Part shown: in pieces, positions 14,783-24,400 of the stretch | Layout of the letters: each line of letters opens with the position of its first letter | Numbering within the stretch: the first letter of the stretch is position 1 | Source: Reyranella massiliensis 521 | GTDB lineage: Bacteria > Pseudomonadota > Alphaproteobacteria > Reyranellales > Reyranellaceae | Reading direction: 5' to 3' | DNA: 32,065 bases | NCBI GenBank assembly: GCA_945860205.1 | Contig: CAMARK010000056.1 | Location: 1 to 32,065 of the forward strand | Notes under the pieces: generated by a model | The model's input: the letters and a program-made list of their open reading frames with translations, nothing else | Told to the model about the DNA's origin: nothing | The model's database searches: none | Made by a program: the position numbers and the translations under genes

Positions 14783-16411
14783 TCAGGGCCGGTCGAGCCA
14801 GACGTCCTCGAGGCGGAAGCCGTTGTACATGCTGTTGGTGTGCGAGACGTAGCCCCTGACATAGGGCTGCCAGCAGGTTGCGGCGCGGTTCCACATGATC
14901 GGCGGCCGCGCGCCGTCGGCTAGGAGCTTGGCATCGATGTCCCATACCAGCTGGCGGCGCTTTTCGATGTCGGGCTCGGACGACTGGACGTCGAACAGCC
15001 GTTCGATCTCCGGATTGCAGTAGCCGTTGTAGTTGCGTTCCGACCGGCAGGAGAAATTCTCGTAGAAGGCCTGGTCGGGATCGTCGACGCCGTTGCCCGT
15101 GGTGTTGACGGCGACCGAATAATCCTTGCGATTGAGCCGGGTGAACCAGTGCGAGGTCTCGACGACGTCGAGCGTCGCGTGGATGTGGATCTCCCTGAGC
15201 TGGTCGATCAGAATCTGCGACGGATTCCTGTAAAGCGCGATGCCGCGCGTCGCGACCTTCATCTGCAGGCGGTTGTTCTGGTCGTAGCCTGCCTTGGCCA
15301 TCAGGGCGCGGGCCAACTCGCGGTTCTCCACGACATCGGGCCCATAGCCCTCGATGGCCGCCAGCCTCTCCGGCGGCATGCCCCACAGGCCGTCGCCCTG
15401 CGGCTGCAGGGTGCCGCCGATCTCGCCCTCGCCGCCGTTGACGGCAGCGATGAAGGCCTTGCGGTCGAGCGCCAGAGATAGCGCGCGGCGGATGTCGGGA
15501 TTGTCGAAGGGAGCGGCGTGGCGATTGACCAGCAGGTTGGTATTGTTGTTCATCGACGCGGTCTCGCACACCACCCTCGACGACGGCCGCCTGGCCTCGC
15601 GAAGCTGCGGGATCGTCACTTCCCAGGGGAAGGTGATATCGAAGCGCCCGGCGAGGAAGCTCAGCAACGCCGTCTGGGGGCTGCTGACGATGGTGAATTC
15701 GATGCCGTCGAGATAGGGCCGCTTCGGCTTCCAGTAATCCGGGTTGCGCACCAGCTTGACGCGATCGAACTGCACGAACGAGTCGAACTTGAACGGCCCC
15801 GTGCCGATCGGCCTGACGCGCATCTGCGCGGCGGGGATATGGCAGGGGTAGATCGGCGAGAAGCCCGAGGCGAGCAGCGACAGCAGCGACGGCTGCGGCC
15901 GGTTGAGATAGATCGTGACCTCGTGGTCGCCGCTGCTGTGGACGTAGTTGATGTTGCGATACCACGCGGCACGCGGGTTGCGCCGCAGTTTGTCGCGGTT
16001 GCGGCCGGTCAGGAGGCCGAAGGTGCATTCCACGTCGGACGAGGTGAAGGGCAGGCCGTCGTGCCAGCGTACGCCCTTGCGCAGCTTGAAGGTGAGCTCG
16101 GTCCCGTCGTCGTTCCAGCTCCAGGACTCGGCGAGGTCGGGGACGATTGTGTCCTCGCTGTTCTGGAGCTTCGCCTGGTCGAACAGGACGAGGTTGTTGA
16201 ACACCGGCATGAAGGGCACGACGGTCGAGGCGGTCGACTCCTCGTGGATCGAGGCGCTCGGAGGATTGTCGCGATGGAACATGCGGAGCACGCCGCCGTT
16301 CTTCTGGGCAAGCGCCGCCTCGCTCGTGCACAGTAGTGCAACGATCAAGCTGCCGATCAGGACGTGCGGACGCATTTTCTTGAACCCATTACGCTCGACA
16401 CCCAGCGCCAT
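14783..16411 (-). CDS. Peptide/nickel-type ABC transporter substrate-binding protein (SBP_bac_5), orphan
   Basis: A 542-residue exported binding protein of the family-5 (oligopeptide/dipeptide/nickel) cluster. A signal peptide with a hydrophobic core LIGSLIVALLCTSEAALA and probable cleavage at ALA-QK is seen; an internal ATG at 16375 would give an even more standard 23-residue signal, so the true start may be there. The mature part has the classical order: FMPVFNNLVLFD, DLAESWSWNDDGTELTFKLR, then RKGVRWHDGLPFTSSDV, and later PFDNPDIRRALSLALDRKAF. The two-lobe size is normal. No permease or ATPase gene of the matching type is next to it, so it must use a transporter encoded elsewhere. Ligand not readable. 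Confidence 0.93.
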   Translation of the reverse strand: MALGVERNGFKKMRPHVLIGSLIVALLCTSEAALAQKNGGVLRMFHRDNPPSASIHEESTASTVVPFMPVFNNLVLFDQAKLQNSEDTIVPDLAESWSWNDDGTELTFKLRKGVRWHDGLPFTSSDVECTFGLLTGRNRDKLRRNPRAAWYRNINYVHSSGDHEVTIYLNRPQPSLLSLLASGFSPIYPCHIPAAQMRVRPIGTGPFKFDSFVQFDRVKLVRNPDYWKPKRPYLDGIEFTIVSSPQTALLSFLAGRFDITFPWEVTIPQLREARRPSSRVVCETASMNNNTNLLVNRHAAPFDNPDIRRALSLALDRKAFIAAVNGGEGEIGGTLQPQGDGLWGMPPERLAAIEGYGPDVVENRELARALMAKAGYDQNNRLQMKVATRGIALYRNPSQILIDQLREIHIHATLDVVETSHWFTRLNRKDYSVAVNTTGNGVDDPDQAFYENFSCRSERNYNGYCNPEIERLFDVQSSEPDIEKRRQLVWDIDAKLLADGARPPIMWNRAATCWQPYVRGYVSHTNSMYNGFRLEDVWLDRP

Positions 16412-16551
16412 AACCCCGGTATCGTTAACAGAGAGTACAACGCTTCAGCACCAGCGATAGTTTCATTCGTGCACACCCGATTCGCATGCGCCCTGCAAGC
16501 GAGGCGATAAGGCAACAGCGTCGATGAAGAAACAAACGATACAGATGTGTC

Positions 16552-17631
16552 TCAGGCGGCCTTCGTCCGGCGCATGGCGCGCGAGTAGCGCGGGCAAACC
16601 TCCTGGGCGAAGCGGGTCATCATGCGCTGGCGGAGTTCGATCGGCGTGCCGGGCGTGGCGCACGACACCATGAAATAGTTGAAGCCGAGGGCGACCAGCT
16701 GGTCGATGCGCCGGCAGATTGTCTCCGGACTGCCGACCAGGTTTGAGTCCATGAACGGGCCGAGCTCGGCAGGGTCGGTGAGCTTGCGCAGGTTGGCGAA
16801 CATGCGGCTGAAGTCCTGGTACTCCGGGATGTCGGCCCACGGGTTGGCGTCGGACTCATAGTGCGTGCACTGCAGATCGAAGTAGGGCGGGTAATGATGG
16901 CGGCCGAGCGCTCGCGCCTCCTCGTCGGTGTCGGCGATGAACAGCTTGACCGAGATCGGCAGGATCGCGTCTTGCGCCGCGGCGCCGGCCCGCGCCCGCC
17001 AGCGCTCCAGGATCCTGGCCAGCAGTCTGTCGGGAAAGGTCGACAGGCAGATCGGCGCCACGCCGAGGTCGCCCATCACTTCGGCGCTGGCCGGGCTGCC
17101 GATGGCGCCGTAGAAGCGCACCTTCTTGGCGCCCGGCTCGGGCCGGATGCGGATCGGCTGCGTGATGTTCCAGAACGGACCTTCGTGGGTGAAGGGCTCG
17201 CCCGCCAGGCCCTTCTCGACGAGGCGGTAGCATTCGGCGAAGCGGGCGCGCGCCTCGTTCATGTCGACGTTATAGGCGTCGTACTCCATCTTGGCGGTGC
17301 CGCGGCCGATGCCGAGATGCAGCGTGCCGCGCGTCATGCTGTTCAGCATGGCGATTTCCTCCGCGAGGCGGAGTGGGTGGTACCAGGGCAGCACCAGCAC
17401 CGAGGTGCCGAGCGAGAGGTCGGGAAAGGCCGCCGCGATGTGCGCCATGAAGAGGAGCGGGCTCGGCGTCGGATAGTAGTCGCTGAAATGGTGTTCCAGC
17501 AGCCAGGCCGCGTCGAAGCCGAGCTTCTGGCCGAGCGCGCAGTCGTCCATGACCTCGCGGTAGAGCGCCTGGTCGGACTTGTGGACGTCGCTGGCCGGTG
17601 CCGCCTGGAAGCCGAACGAGATGTCGCTCAT
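16552..17631 (-). CDS. LLM-class flavin-dependent oxidoreductase (luciferase-like)
   Basis: A 359-residue member of the bacterial luciferase-like TIM-barrel monooxygenases that use reduced FMN (or F420 in other lineages). Typical segments are GFDAAWLLEHHFSDYYPTPS, LSLGTSVLVLPWYHPLRLAE, LHLGIGRGTAKMEYDAYNVD and the C-terminal VGSPETICRRIDQLVALGFN. The ATG at 17631 was chosen because AAGGAA precedes it and the protein starts MSDISFGF as relatives do; the longer frame to 17775 runs into the divergent binding-protein gene. Neighbours are an orphan peptide-type binding protein 140 bp downstream and the iron/phosphonate-type importer, divergent with a 76-bp gap. Its substrate is unknown. Confidence 0.92.
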   Translation of the reverse strand: MSDISFGFQAAPASDVHKSDQALYREVMDDCALGQKLGFDAAWLLEHHFSDYYPTPSPLLFMAHIAAAFPDLSLGTSVLVLPWYHPLRLAEEIAMLNSMTRGTLHLGIGRGTAKMEYDAYNVDMNEARARFAECYRLVEKGLAGEPFTHEGPFWNITQPIRIRPEPGAKKVRFYGAIGSPASAEVMGDLGVAPICLSTFPDRLLARILERWRARAGAAAQDAILPISVKLFIADTDEEARALGRHHYPPYFDLQCTHYESDANPWADIPEYQDFSRMFANLRKLTDPAELGPFMDSNLVGSPETICRRIDQLVALGFNYFMVSCATPGTPIELRQRMMTRFAQEVCPRYSRAMRRTKAA

Positions 17632-17707
17632 CGATTGTTTCCTTGTGGCCGTTTCCCCTCTTCGAGCCCTGACTATATAAAGCCGGACGGAAGATGGGGA
17701 GGGCTGG

Positions 17708-18715
17708 ATGATTTCTTCGATGATGCGCCGCATGGCGGTATTGGGCTTGGTGTTGACGGCTCTCCTGCCAGGCACCGCCCAGGCCCAGAAGAAGCTCGTG
17801 GTCTACACGTCCAACGAAAACACCCTGAACGACCTGGTGTTCGGCGCCTTCACCAAGGAGACCGGCATCGCGGTCGAGCCGGTGGTCGCCGGATCGGGCG
17901 TGGTGGTCCGCCGCCTGCAGGCCGAAAAGGACCGCCCGTTGGGTGACCTCATCTGGGGCGTGAGCCGGTCGCTGCTGCAGACCAACCAGACCCTGCTGGC
18001 GCCCTACGCCTCCAAGAACAAGGACGCCATTCCCGTCGAGTACCGCGATCCCACCGACCTGTGGATCGGCAACAACCTGCATCTGCTGGTGATCCTGCAG
18101 AACACCAAGATCCTGCCGGCCGACCAAGGGCCGAAGACCTGGAACGACCTGCTCGACCCGAAATGGAAGGGCAAGATCGCCTTCACCGACCCGGCCAACT
18201 CCGGCTCGGCCTACACCACGGTCACCCTGCTGGTCGACCTCTGGGGCGGCGGCGAGGCGGGCTGGAAGAAGGTCGCGGCGCTGTTCAAGAACCTCAAGGT
18301 GCTGAACCGCTCGTCGCTGGTCTTCCAGGGTGTCGGCAACGGCGAGTATCCGCTGGGCATCTCGCTGGAATATGCCGGCCCGATGTGGGCGGCGGGCGGC
18401 GCGCCGGTCAAGGTGATCTATCCCGCCGACGGCACGGTCGCGGCGATGGAGGGCGTGGGCATCATCAAGGGCGGCCCCAACCCGGCCGAGGCCAAGGCGT
18501 TCGTCGACTTCGTCAACCGCAAGGACGTGCGCGAGATGATCCTGAAGGCGACCTACCGCCGCCCGACGCGCACCGACCTCGACCTGGCGACCCTGCCGGG
18601 CAACATGCCGCCGCTCGCCTCGCTGAAGATGCTCAACTACGACGAGGCCGGCTGGACCGACAAGCGCAAGGAAACGCTCGAACGCATCAAGGACGTGCTC
18701 CAGGAGTCGCGCTGA
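17708..18715 (+). CDS. Iron/2-aminoethylphosphonate-type ABC substrate-binding protein
   Basis: A 335-residue exported solute-binding protein of the family-1/FbpA-AfuA-PhnS group. The signal peptide is MISSMMRRMAVLGLVLTALL followed by PGTAQA with cleavage expected after Ala26. The mature protein opens KKLVVYTSNENTLNDLV and includes DPKWKGKIAFTDPANSGSAY, the hallmark of these binding proteins. Ferric-iron binders use a pair of tyrosines; YAGP and nearby tyrosines exist but I cannot assign metal ligands, so phosphonate or another small anion is equally possible. It leads an operon with ATPase and fused permease, with GGGGAGGG before the ATG. Confidence 0.9.
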   Translation: MISSMMRRMAVLGLVLTALLPGTAQAQKKLVVYTSNENTLNDLVFGAFTKETGIAVEPVVAGSGVVVRRLQAEKDRPLGDLIWGVSRSLLQTNQTLLAPYASKNKDAIPVEYRDPTDLWIGNNLHLLVILQNTKILPADQGPKTWNDLLDPKWKGKIAFTDPANSGSAYTTVTLLVDLWGGGEAGWKKVAALFKNLKVLNRSSLVFQGVGNGEYPLGISLEYAGPMWAAGGAPVKVIYPADGTVAAMEGVGIIKGGPNPAEAKAFVDFVNRKDVREMILKATYRRPTRTDLDLATLPGNMPPLASLKMLNYDEAGWTDKRKETLERIKDVLQESR

Positions 18716-18717
18716 GC

Positions 18718-19680
18718 GTGACCGGCATCGTCATTGAAGGCGCGGCCCGCTCGTTCGGTTCGGTCCGCGCGGTCGACGGGGTGGACCTCACCGTTGGCGA
18801 CGGCGAGTTCTTCACCCTTCTGGGGCCGTCGGGCTGCGGCAAGACCACCTTGCTGCGCATGATCGCCGGTTTCTGCGAGCTCGATGCTGGCGAGATCCGC
18901 TTTGGTGCCAGGCGCATCGACCAGCTGCCGGCGCACACGCGCGACATCGGCATGGTGTTCCAGAACTATGCGGTGTTCCCCAACCTGACGGTGGCGGGCA
19001 ACGTCGCCTATGGGTTGAAGGCACGGAAGGTGGCAGGGGCCGAGCTCGCCAAGCGGGTCGACGAGGCGCTGGCGCTGGTCCAGCTCGCGGGCTACGGCGA
19101 GCGCTGGCCGCACCAGCTCTCGGGCGGCCAGCTCCAGCGCGTCGCCATCGCCCGTGCGCTGGTGATCCGCCCGCAGGTGCTGCTGTTCGACGAGCCGCTC
19201 AGCAACCTCGACGCAAGGCTCCGCGTCAGCATGCGGGCCGAGATCCGCGAGCTGCAGAAATCGCTCGGCATCACCGCGATCTACGTCACGCACGACCAGG
19301 AGGAGGCGATGTCGGTCTCCGACCGCATCGCGCTGATGCAAAGCGGCAAGCTCGAGCAAGTCGGCGCCCCGGCCGATATCTACCGCAATCCGGCGTCGCG
19401 CTTTGCCGCCGAATTCATGGGCACCACCAATCTTCTATCGGTGGGCGCGCTGCGGCCCGAGGCGCTGCGTCTTGCCGCCGATGCACCGGCCGGATGGCCG
19501 CGTCTCGCCGGCGTGCTCGTGCGCGCCGAGATGCTGGGTCCGATCACGCGACTGGACGTGCGGCTGTCCGACGGCACCCTTGTGCGAGCGGCGCTGCTCG
19601 ACGACCCCGGCAGGTCGATGATCGCGGGTGATACCGTCACATTCGCTTACGATCCGGCGCGGCTGACGGTATTGCCTTGA
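18718..19680 (+). CDS. ABC transporter ATP-binding protein with TOBE domain (PotA/FbpC-like)
   Basis: A 320-residue ATPase of the iron/spermidine/phosphonate importer class. Walker A GPSGCGKTT is at residues 36-44, Q-loop VFQNYAVFPNL at 80-90, signature LSGGQLQRV at 134-142, Walker B VLLFDE at 154-159 with PLSNLD, and switch His192 (VTHDQEEAM). The C-terminal part from about residue 235 (MGTTNLL to TVLP) is a TOBE domain, shorter than in PotA, that may sense substrate. The start is the GTG at 18718, two bases after the previous stop. Its stop overlaps the TTG start of the permease (TTGA). The frame extends upstream only as a shadow. Confidence 0.95.
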   Translation: MTGIVIEGAARSFGSVRAVDGVDLTVGDGEFFTLLGPSGCGKTTLLRMIAGFCELDAGEIRFGARRIDQLPAHTRDIGMVFQNYAVFPNLTVAGNVAYGLKARKVAGAELAKRVDEALALVQLAGYGERWPHQLSGGQLQRVAIARALVIRPQVLLFDEPLSNLDARLRVSMRAEIRELQKSLGITAIYVTHDQEEAMSVSDRIALMQSGKLEQVGAPADIYRNPASRFAAEFMGTTNLLSVGALRPEALRLAADAPAGWPRLAGVLVRAEMLGPITRLDVRLSDGTLVRAALLDDPGRSMIAGDTVTFAYDPARLTVLP

Positions 19681-21329
19681 GGCTCGCCATCCCGCACCAG
19701 CAGCGGATGCCGCTGGCCATCGCGGCCCTCGGCTTCCTCTTTCTCGGCCTGTTCCTGCTCTATCCGCTGTTCAATGTCTTCAGCGCCAGCGTGCTCGACG
19801 CCGAGGGCGAGAAATTCACCTTCGCCAACTATCTGAAGGTGCTCGGCCGGCCGTTCTATCGCGCCGCCGTCACCAACACGCTGACCATCGGCGTGATTGC
19901 CACGATCACCACGACGCTCATCTCGGTGCCGTTCGCCTTTGCGCTCGCCCGCCTGCCGGTGCCGGGCAAGGCCGTGATCCTGGCGCTCGCCGCCATGCCG
20001 CTGGTGCTGCCGTCCTTCGTCAGTGCCTACGCCATCGTGCTGCTGCTGGGCCGCGCCGGCATCGTGACGCAATGGCTGAATTCCTGGGGCATCGGCTTCG
20101 GCTCGATCTACGGCGCCGGCGGTATCGTGCTGGTCTATACGCTGACGCTCTATCCCTACGTGCTGCTGCCGACCATGGCGGGTTTCCGGGCAGTCGATGT
20201 CTCGGTCGAGGAGGCAGCGCAAAGCCTCGGCTCCTCGCCGCGCCGCACGCTGTGGACCGTGACGCTGCCCATCGTCATCCCCTCAATCCTGGCGGGCGGG
20301 TTGCTGGTCTTCATCGAGACGCTGGAGAATTTCGGCGTGCCCTTCGTGCTGGCCGAGGACATGCCGATCTTTGCCGTCGAAGCTTTCAAGCTCTTCATCG
20401 GCGAGACGGCGCCCAACCCGTCGTCGGCTGGCGTGCTGGGCGTGCTGCTGATCCTGACGACGGCGGCCGTGCTGCTGATCCAGCGCCGCTACCTCTCGGC
20501 CCGCCGCTTCGCCACCGGCACGCGTGCCGCCCCGCCGATCCTGAAGGTCGGTCTCGGCCTGCGTATTGCGGCAGCGGTCTATTGCTGGACGGTGGTGCTG
20601 CTGGCGCTGGTGCCGTTCTTCGCCATCGTCGTGCTGTCGTTCATGGAGTTCCGCGGCCCTGTGCTCCATCCCAACTTCAGCCTCGACAATTTCCGCATCC
20701 TGTTCGACCGCTCGATGCGGCCGCTGATCAACACCCTATTGTTCGCCACCCTGGCGGCGATGGCAGTCACCCTGGTCGGCGTGCCGATCGCCTATGTGGT
20801 GACGCGCGTGCGCTCGACCCTGGCGACGGTACTCGACGTCGTGGCCACCTTGCCCTTCGCCATCGCCGGCACCGTGCTCGCCATCGGCTTCGTCGTGTCG
20901 TTCAACAGCGGCTGGCTGATCCTGACCGGCGGGCCGCTGATCATGGTGCTGGCCTACACGGTGCGGAAGGTGCCGTTCGCGGTGCGCTCCTCGAGCGCCA
21001 TCCTCCACCAGATCGATCCCTCGCTCGAGGAGGCCTCGATCAGCCTCGGCCGCTCGCCGCTGCAAACCTTCGCCCGCATCCTGGTGCCGCTGATGCTGGG
21101 CGGCATCCTGAGCGGCTTCGTGCTGACCTGGGTGACGGTGGCGTCGGAACTCAGCGCCACGGTGGTGCTCTACAGCGGCCCGTGGCGGACCCTGACGGTG
21201 GTGATGTTCCAGGCGCTGGAAAGCGGCGGCGGCGGCGTCGCCACGGCCGCCGCCTCGACGCTGATCGTGGTTACCCTGCTGCCGATCGCGCTGCTCTACC
21301 GGCTGGTCCGGCGCTACGAACTGTCATGA
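19677..21329 (+). CDS. Fused double permease of an iron/phosphonate-type ABC importer
   Basis: A 550-residue inner-membrane protein made of two homologous permease halves, as in FbpB/SfuB. Each half has its own EAA loop: VEEAAQSLGSSPRRTLWTV at residues 178-196 and SLEEASISLGRSPLQTFAR at 449-467. About twelve hydrophobic segments are seen, six per half, with a cytoplasmic linker near 268-296. One gene therefore supplies both membrane subunits for the binding protein and ATPase upstream. The TTG start at 19677 overlaps the ATPase stop; an ATG at 19707 ten codons later is a possible alternative. Confidence 0.94.
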   Translation: MRLAIPHQQRMPLAIAALGFLFLGLFLLYPLFNVFSASVLDAEGEKFTFANYLKVLGRPFYRAAVTNTLTIGVIATITTTLISVPFAFALARLPVPGKAVILALAAMPLVLPSFVSAYAIVLLLGRAGIVTQWLNSWGIGFGSIYGAGGIVLVYTLTLYPYVLLPTMAGFRAVDVSVEEAAQSLGSSPRRTLWTVTLPIVIPSILAGGLLVFIETLENFGVPFVLAEDMPIFAVEAFKLFIGETAPNPSSAGVLGVLLILTTAAVLLIQRRYLSARRFATGTRAAPPILKVGLGLRIAAAVYCWTVVLLALVPFFAIVVLSFMEFRGPVLHPNFSLDNFRILFDRSMRPLINTLLFATLAAMAVTLVGVPIAYVVTRVRSTLATVLDVVATLPFAIAGTVLAIGFVVSFNSGWLILTGGPLIMVLAYTVRKVPFAVRSSSAILHQIDPSLEEASISLGRSPLQTFARILVPLMLGGILSGFVLTWVTVASELSATVVLYSGPWRTLTVVMFQALESGGGGVATAAASTLIVVTLLPIALLYRLVRRYELS

Positions 21330-21365
21330 AGGGGGCGGCAGCCCTAGAATAGCCTCACAATCCCA

Positions 21366-21405
21366 AGAGGGTGCGGTTGCCCGCATCCTCTCGCGCCTTA
21401 GCGCG
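21366..21405 (+). promoter_or_regulatory. Two tandem hairpins in the leader of the AsmA-family gene
   Basis: The first hairpin (21366-21391) pairs AGAGGGTGCGG with CCGCATCCTCT, eleven pairs with one G-U, around a TTGC loop. The second follows at once (21392-21405): CGCGC-CTTA-GCGCG. No T-run follows. They sit after the permease stop and before the AsmA start in a 90-bp gap. They may end the importer transcript or shape the leader of the next mRNA. Confidence 0.45.
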
Positions 21406-21419
21406 TTGAAATCGGGGCC

Positions 21420-24400
21420 ATGGCTATGGGTAAGCGCACGAAGATCGGCATTTGGACGGCAGCCGTCGCGGGCGTGCTGGCGCTTGCCTGGAGTGCCGCA
21501 CCCTACCTTGTCAATGCGGAGGCTTTCAAGCCAGCCATGATCGAGGCCGTCAAGGAAGCCACCGGGCGCGAACTGGTGGTCGACGGGCCGATCGAGCTGT
21601 CGATGTACCCGGTGCCCGGCATTTCCGCGCGGCAGGTTCATTTCGCCAACGCCACCGGTACCAAGGGTGCGCAGATGCTCGACGTGCACCGCGTGATCGT
21701 GCGGCCGTCGCTGCTTGCCCTGCTGCAGGGGCGGATCGAGGTCGGCACGCTGGTCCTGTTTCGGCCGACGATCGTGCTCGAGGCCGATGCGGACGGAAAG
21801 CCGAATTGGGAATTCACGCCGGGCGCGGGTGCCGCCCAGGTGGCCGGTGCGCCTGCCACGGGCTTCCATCTGGCGATCGGCCAGCTTGCCATCGTCCGCG
21901 GCACGCTGAGCTACACCGATCCCCGCACCGGCAAGACGACCGTCGCCGAGGAGGTCCGCGCCCAGGCGTCGGTGGGTTCGTTCGACGGCCCCTTCGCCAT
22001 CGCTGGTACGGCGACCGTGAACGGCATTCCCCTGACGCTCGACCTCAAGGTCGGGCAGCGCACCGAGAAGGGCAGCGACATCGCGGTCAAACTGGAACTC
22101 GCCAGCGGCAAGCTCGGCTTCACCGGCATATGGTCCGGGTCCGGCCCATCCGGGCGTATCGCCGGCCACCTGTCGGTGGCGACCGGGCTTCTGACCGATT
22201 TCATCTCCGCGCTCGTCACCGTTTCCGGACAGGAGAAGCCGGCCTTCGATTCCTCCGTCGTCGGCCGATTCGCCTTCGACGGCGGCGTTGACGTGTCGCC
22301 GGAGCGGGTGGCCATCACCGACTTCAAGATGACGATCGGCGACGAGATCGCGACCGGCTCGCTGGCACTCTCGTCCAAGCCCACGCTGCTGCTTGATGGC
22401 CATGTGGCGTTGGCCAAGGTCGATCTCGACAAGTGGCTCGAGCTGCTCTCCCAGCCCGGTCTGCTGCCGATCGCAAAGCCTGCGCCCGCTGCCGCGGCAA
22501 CCCCCGACAAGCCCGCGCCGGTAGCAACGCCAGCCAAGCCCGCGCCGGAGGCAACGCCGACCAAGCCCGCGCCGGCAGCAACGGCAGCCAAGCCCGCGCC
22601 GGAGGCAACGCCGGCCAAGCCCGCGCCGGCGGCAACGCCGGCCAAGCCTGCACCGGCGGCAACGCCGGCCAAGCCGCCCGCAACACCGCCTGCCGCCGTT
22701 GCACGCTCGCCCTTTCCGCCAGAACTAGACGTGTCGGTGAAGATCGACGTTGCCGAGTTGCTCTACCGCAAGCGTTTGATCCGCGACCTGTCGATGGCCT
22801 TCGACATCCGCAAGGGCGTCATAGCGCTGCCGCACTTCAGGGCGGCCCTGCCGGGCGACATGACGTTGCGGGCGAGCGCGGCGGCGACCGGCGATCCCGC
22901 CAAGCCTGCCGCCGGCGGCGAGTTCAGCCTGAATGGCCCGAAGCTGCGCGAGACCCTGAAGTGGCTCGACATCGACGTCTCAGGCGTCCCGCCGGACCGT
23001 CTGCAGACGCTGAGCGGTCACGGCAAGATCGTGACGGTCGCCGACAGACTGCAACTGACCGAAGCCACCTTCGCCCTCGACGGCGTGAGCGCGACCGGCG
23101 GCGCCAGCGTCACCATGGGCGTGCCTGTCGTGGTGGCGGCGCAGATCCAGATCGACCGCTTCGACCTCGACGCCTACATGCCCCAACAGGCGACGGGATG
23201 GTCGGCGGTATTGCCCACTGCGTCCGCGACGCCGGTTGCCGCAACGGTCCCGGTGGCCGCCAATGTCCCGGCCGATCCGGCGGCGCCCAGCTTCGGGCTG
23301 AAGGCCAAGATCGCCAACCTGATCTATCGTGGCCAGCCGCTGAAGGGCGTCGAGGCCGACGTGGTGGCCCAAGGCCGGCTGCTCAAGCTGAACGGCCTCA
23401 AGGTCGCCGACCTGCTGGGCGCCAAGGCCGACCTCAAGGGACAGGTGAGCGATTTCGGCACGGCGCCGCGCTTCGACATCACCTTCAACGCTTCCGCACC
23501 GGATGCGGACAAGCTGCTCGACTACGCGGAGCTGCCCAAATTCCTGAACGGCAAGATCGGGGCGGCATCGGTCAGCGGCGGCGTGGCGGGAACGATGGAC
23601 GCGCTGGCGCTGCGCAACCTCGCCGTCACCATGCTGGGCGCCACGGCGCATGCCACCGGCAACCTCGTGCTGGGCGAGAAATTCCGTTTCGATTTCTCAA
23701 GCTTCGATATCGGCACGGCGGATGCGAGCCGGCTGGTGTCGGTTGCCACCGGCCGCAACCAGACCGGCATCGGGGCGATCTCCGCCGCCGGCAGTTTCAA
23801 GGGCAATACCGATCGCGCGACGTTCGAGGGAAATCTCCAGGCGCTGTCGACGGCAATGACGGGCAAGATCGACTCGACCCTGGGAGCCCGGCCGAACATC
23901 ACGGCGAATCTGAAAATCCCGGGGACGCTCGACTTCGACAAATGGTTGGGCGTCTCGTCCGGCGGCGTGGCTCCGGCCGCGCCGGGTCAGGCCGCGCCGC
24001 CCGCGCCCCAGGCGGCGGGCCAGGCGCCGGCCGCGGTCTCGCGGTCAACCACCGGCAAGGCCATCGACCTGTCGGCGCTCCGCGCCTTCGACGCCTCGCT
24101 GACGCTCTTCACCAGCGCCATCGCGGTCGGGTCGGTGCAGGTGACCTACGCCGATCTCTCGGCCACCCTCAAGAACGGTGTCTTCAAGATCGCCAAGCTC
24201 ACGGGGCAGTTCTACGGCGGCGCCGTCGACTTCACCGGCACGGTGGATGCATCCAAGCAGACGCTGGCGGTGGATCTCAACGGCAGCCTGCAGGGGATCT
24301 ACCTCGGCGAGATGATGCGCGGTGCATCCGGGACCAACACCTTCGGCAACGACAACCTGGGCGTGGCGATCGACGGCAAGATCAGCATCATGAATATCGC

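Noticed and set aside
14628..16331. 567-codon minus-strand open frame overlapping the peptide-type binding protein
   Set aside because: Frame-shifted shadow; the alternative frame has a signal peptide and the full SBP_bac_5 pattern.
16412..16551. Possible promoter or small RNA in the 140-bp gap before the peptide-type binding protein
   Set aside because: A weak TTGTAC and a GTTAAC hexamer are present but not in promoter spacing, and no stable hairpin or T-run was found.
22476..22670. Tandem repeat considered as a CRISPR array
   Set aside because: Units are contiguous without spacers, in frame with a protein and differ at coding positions; it is a protein repeat.
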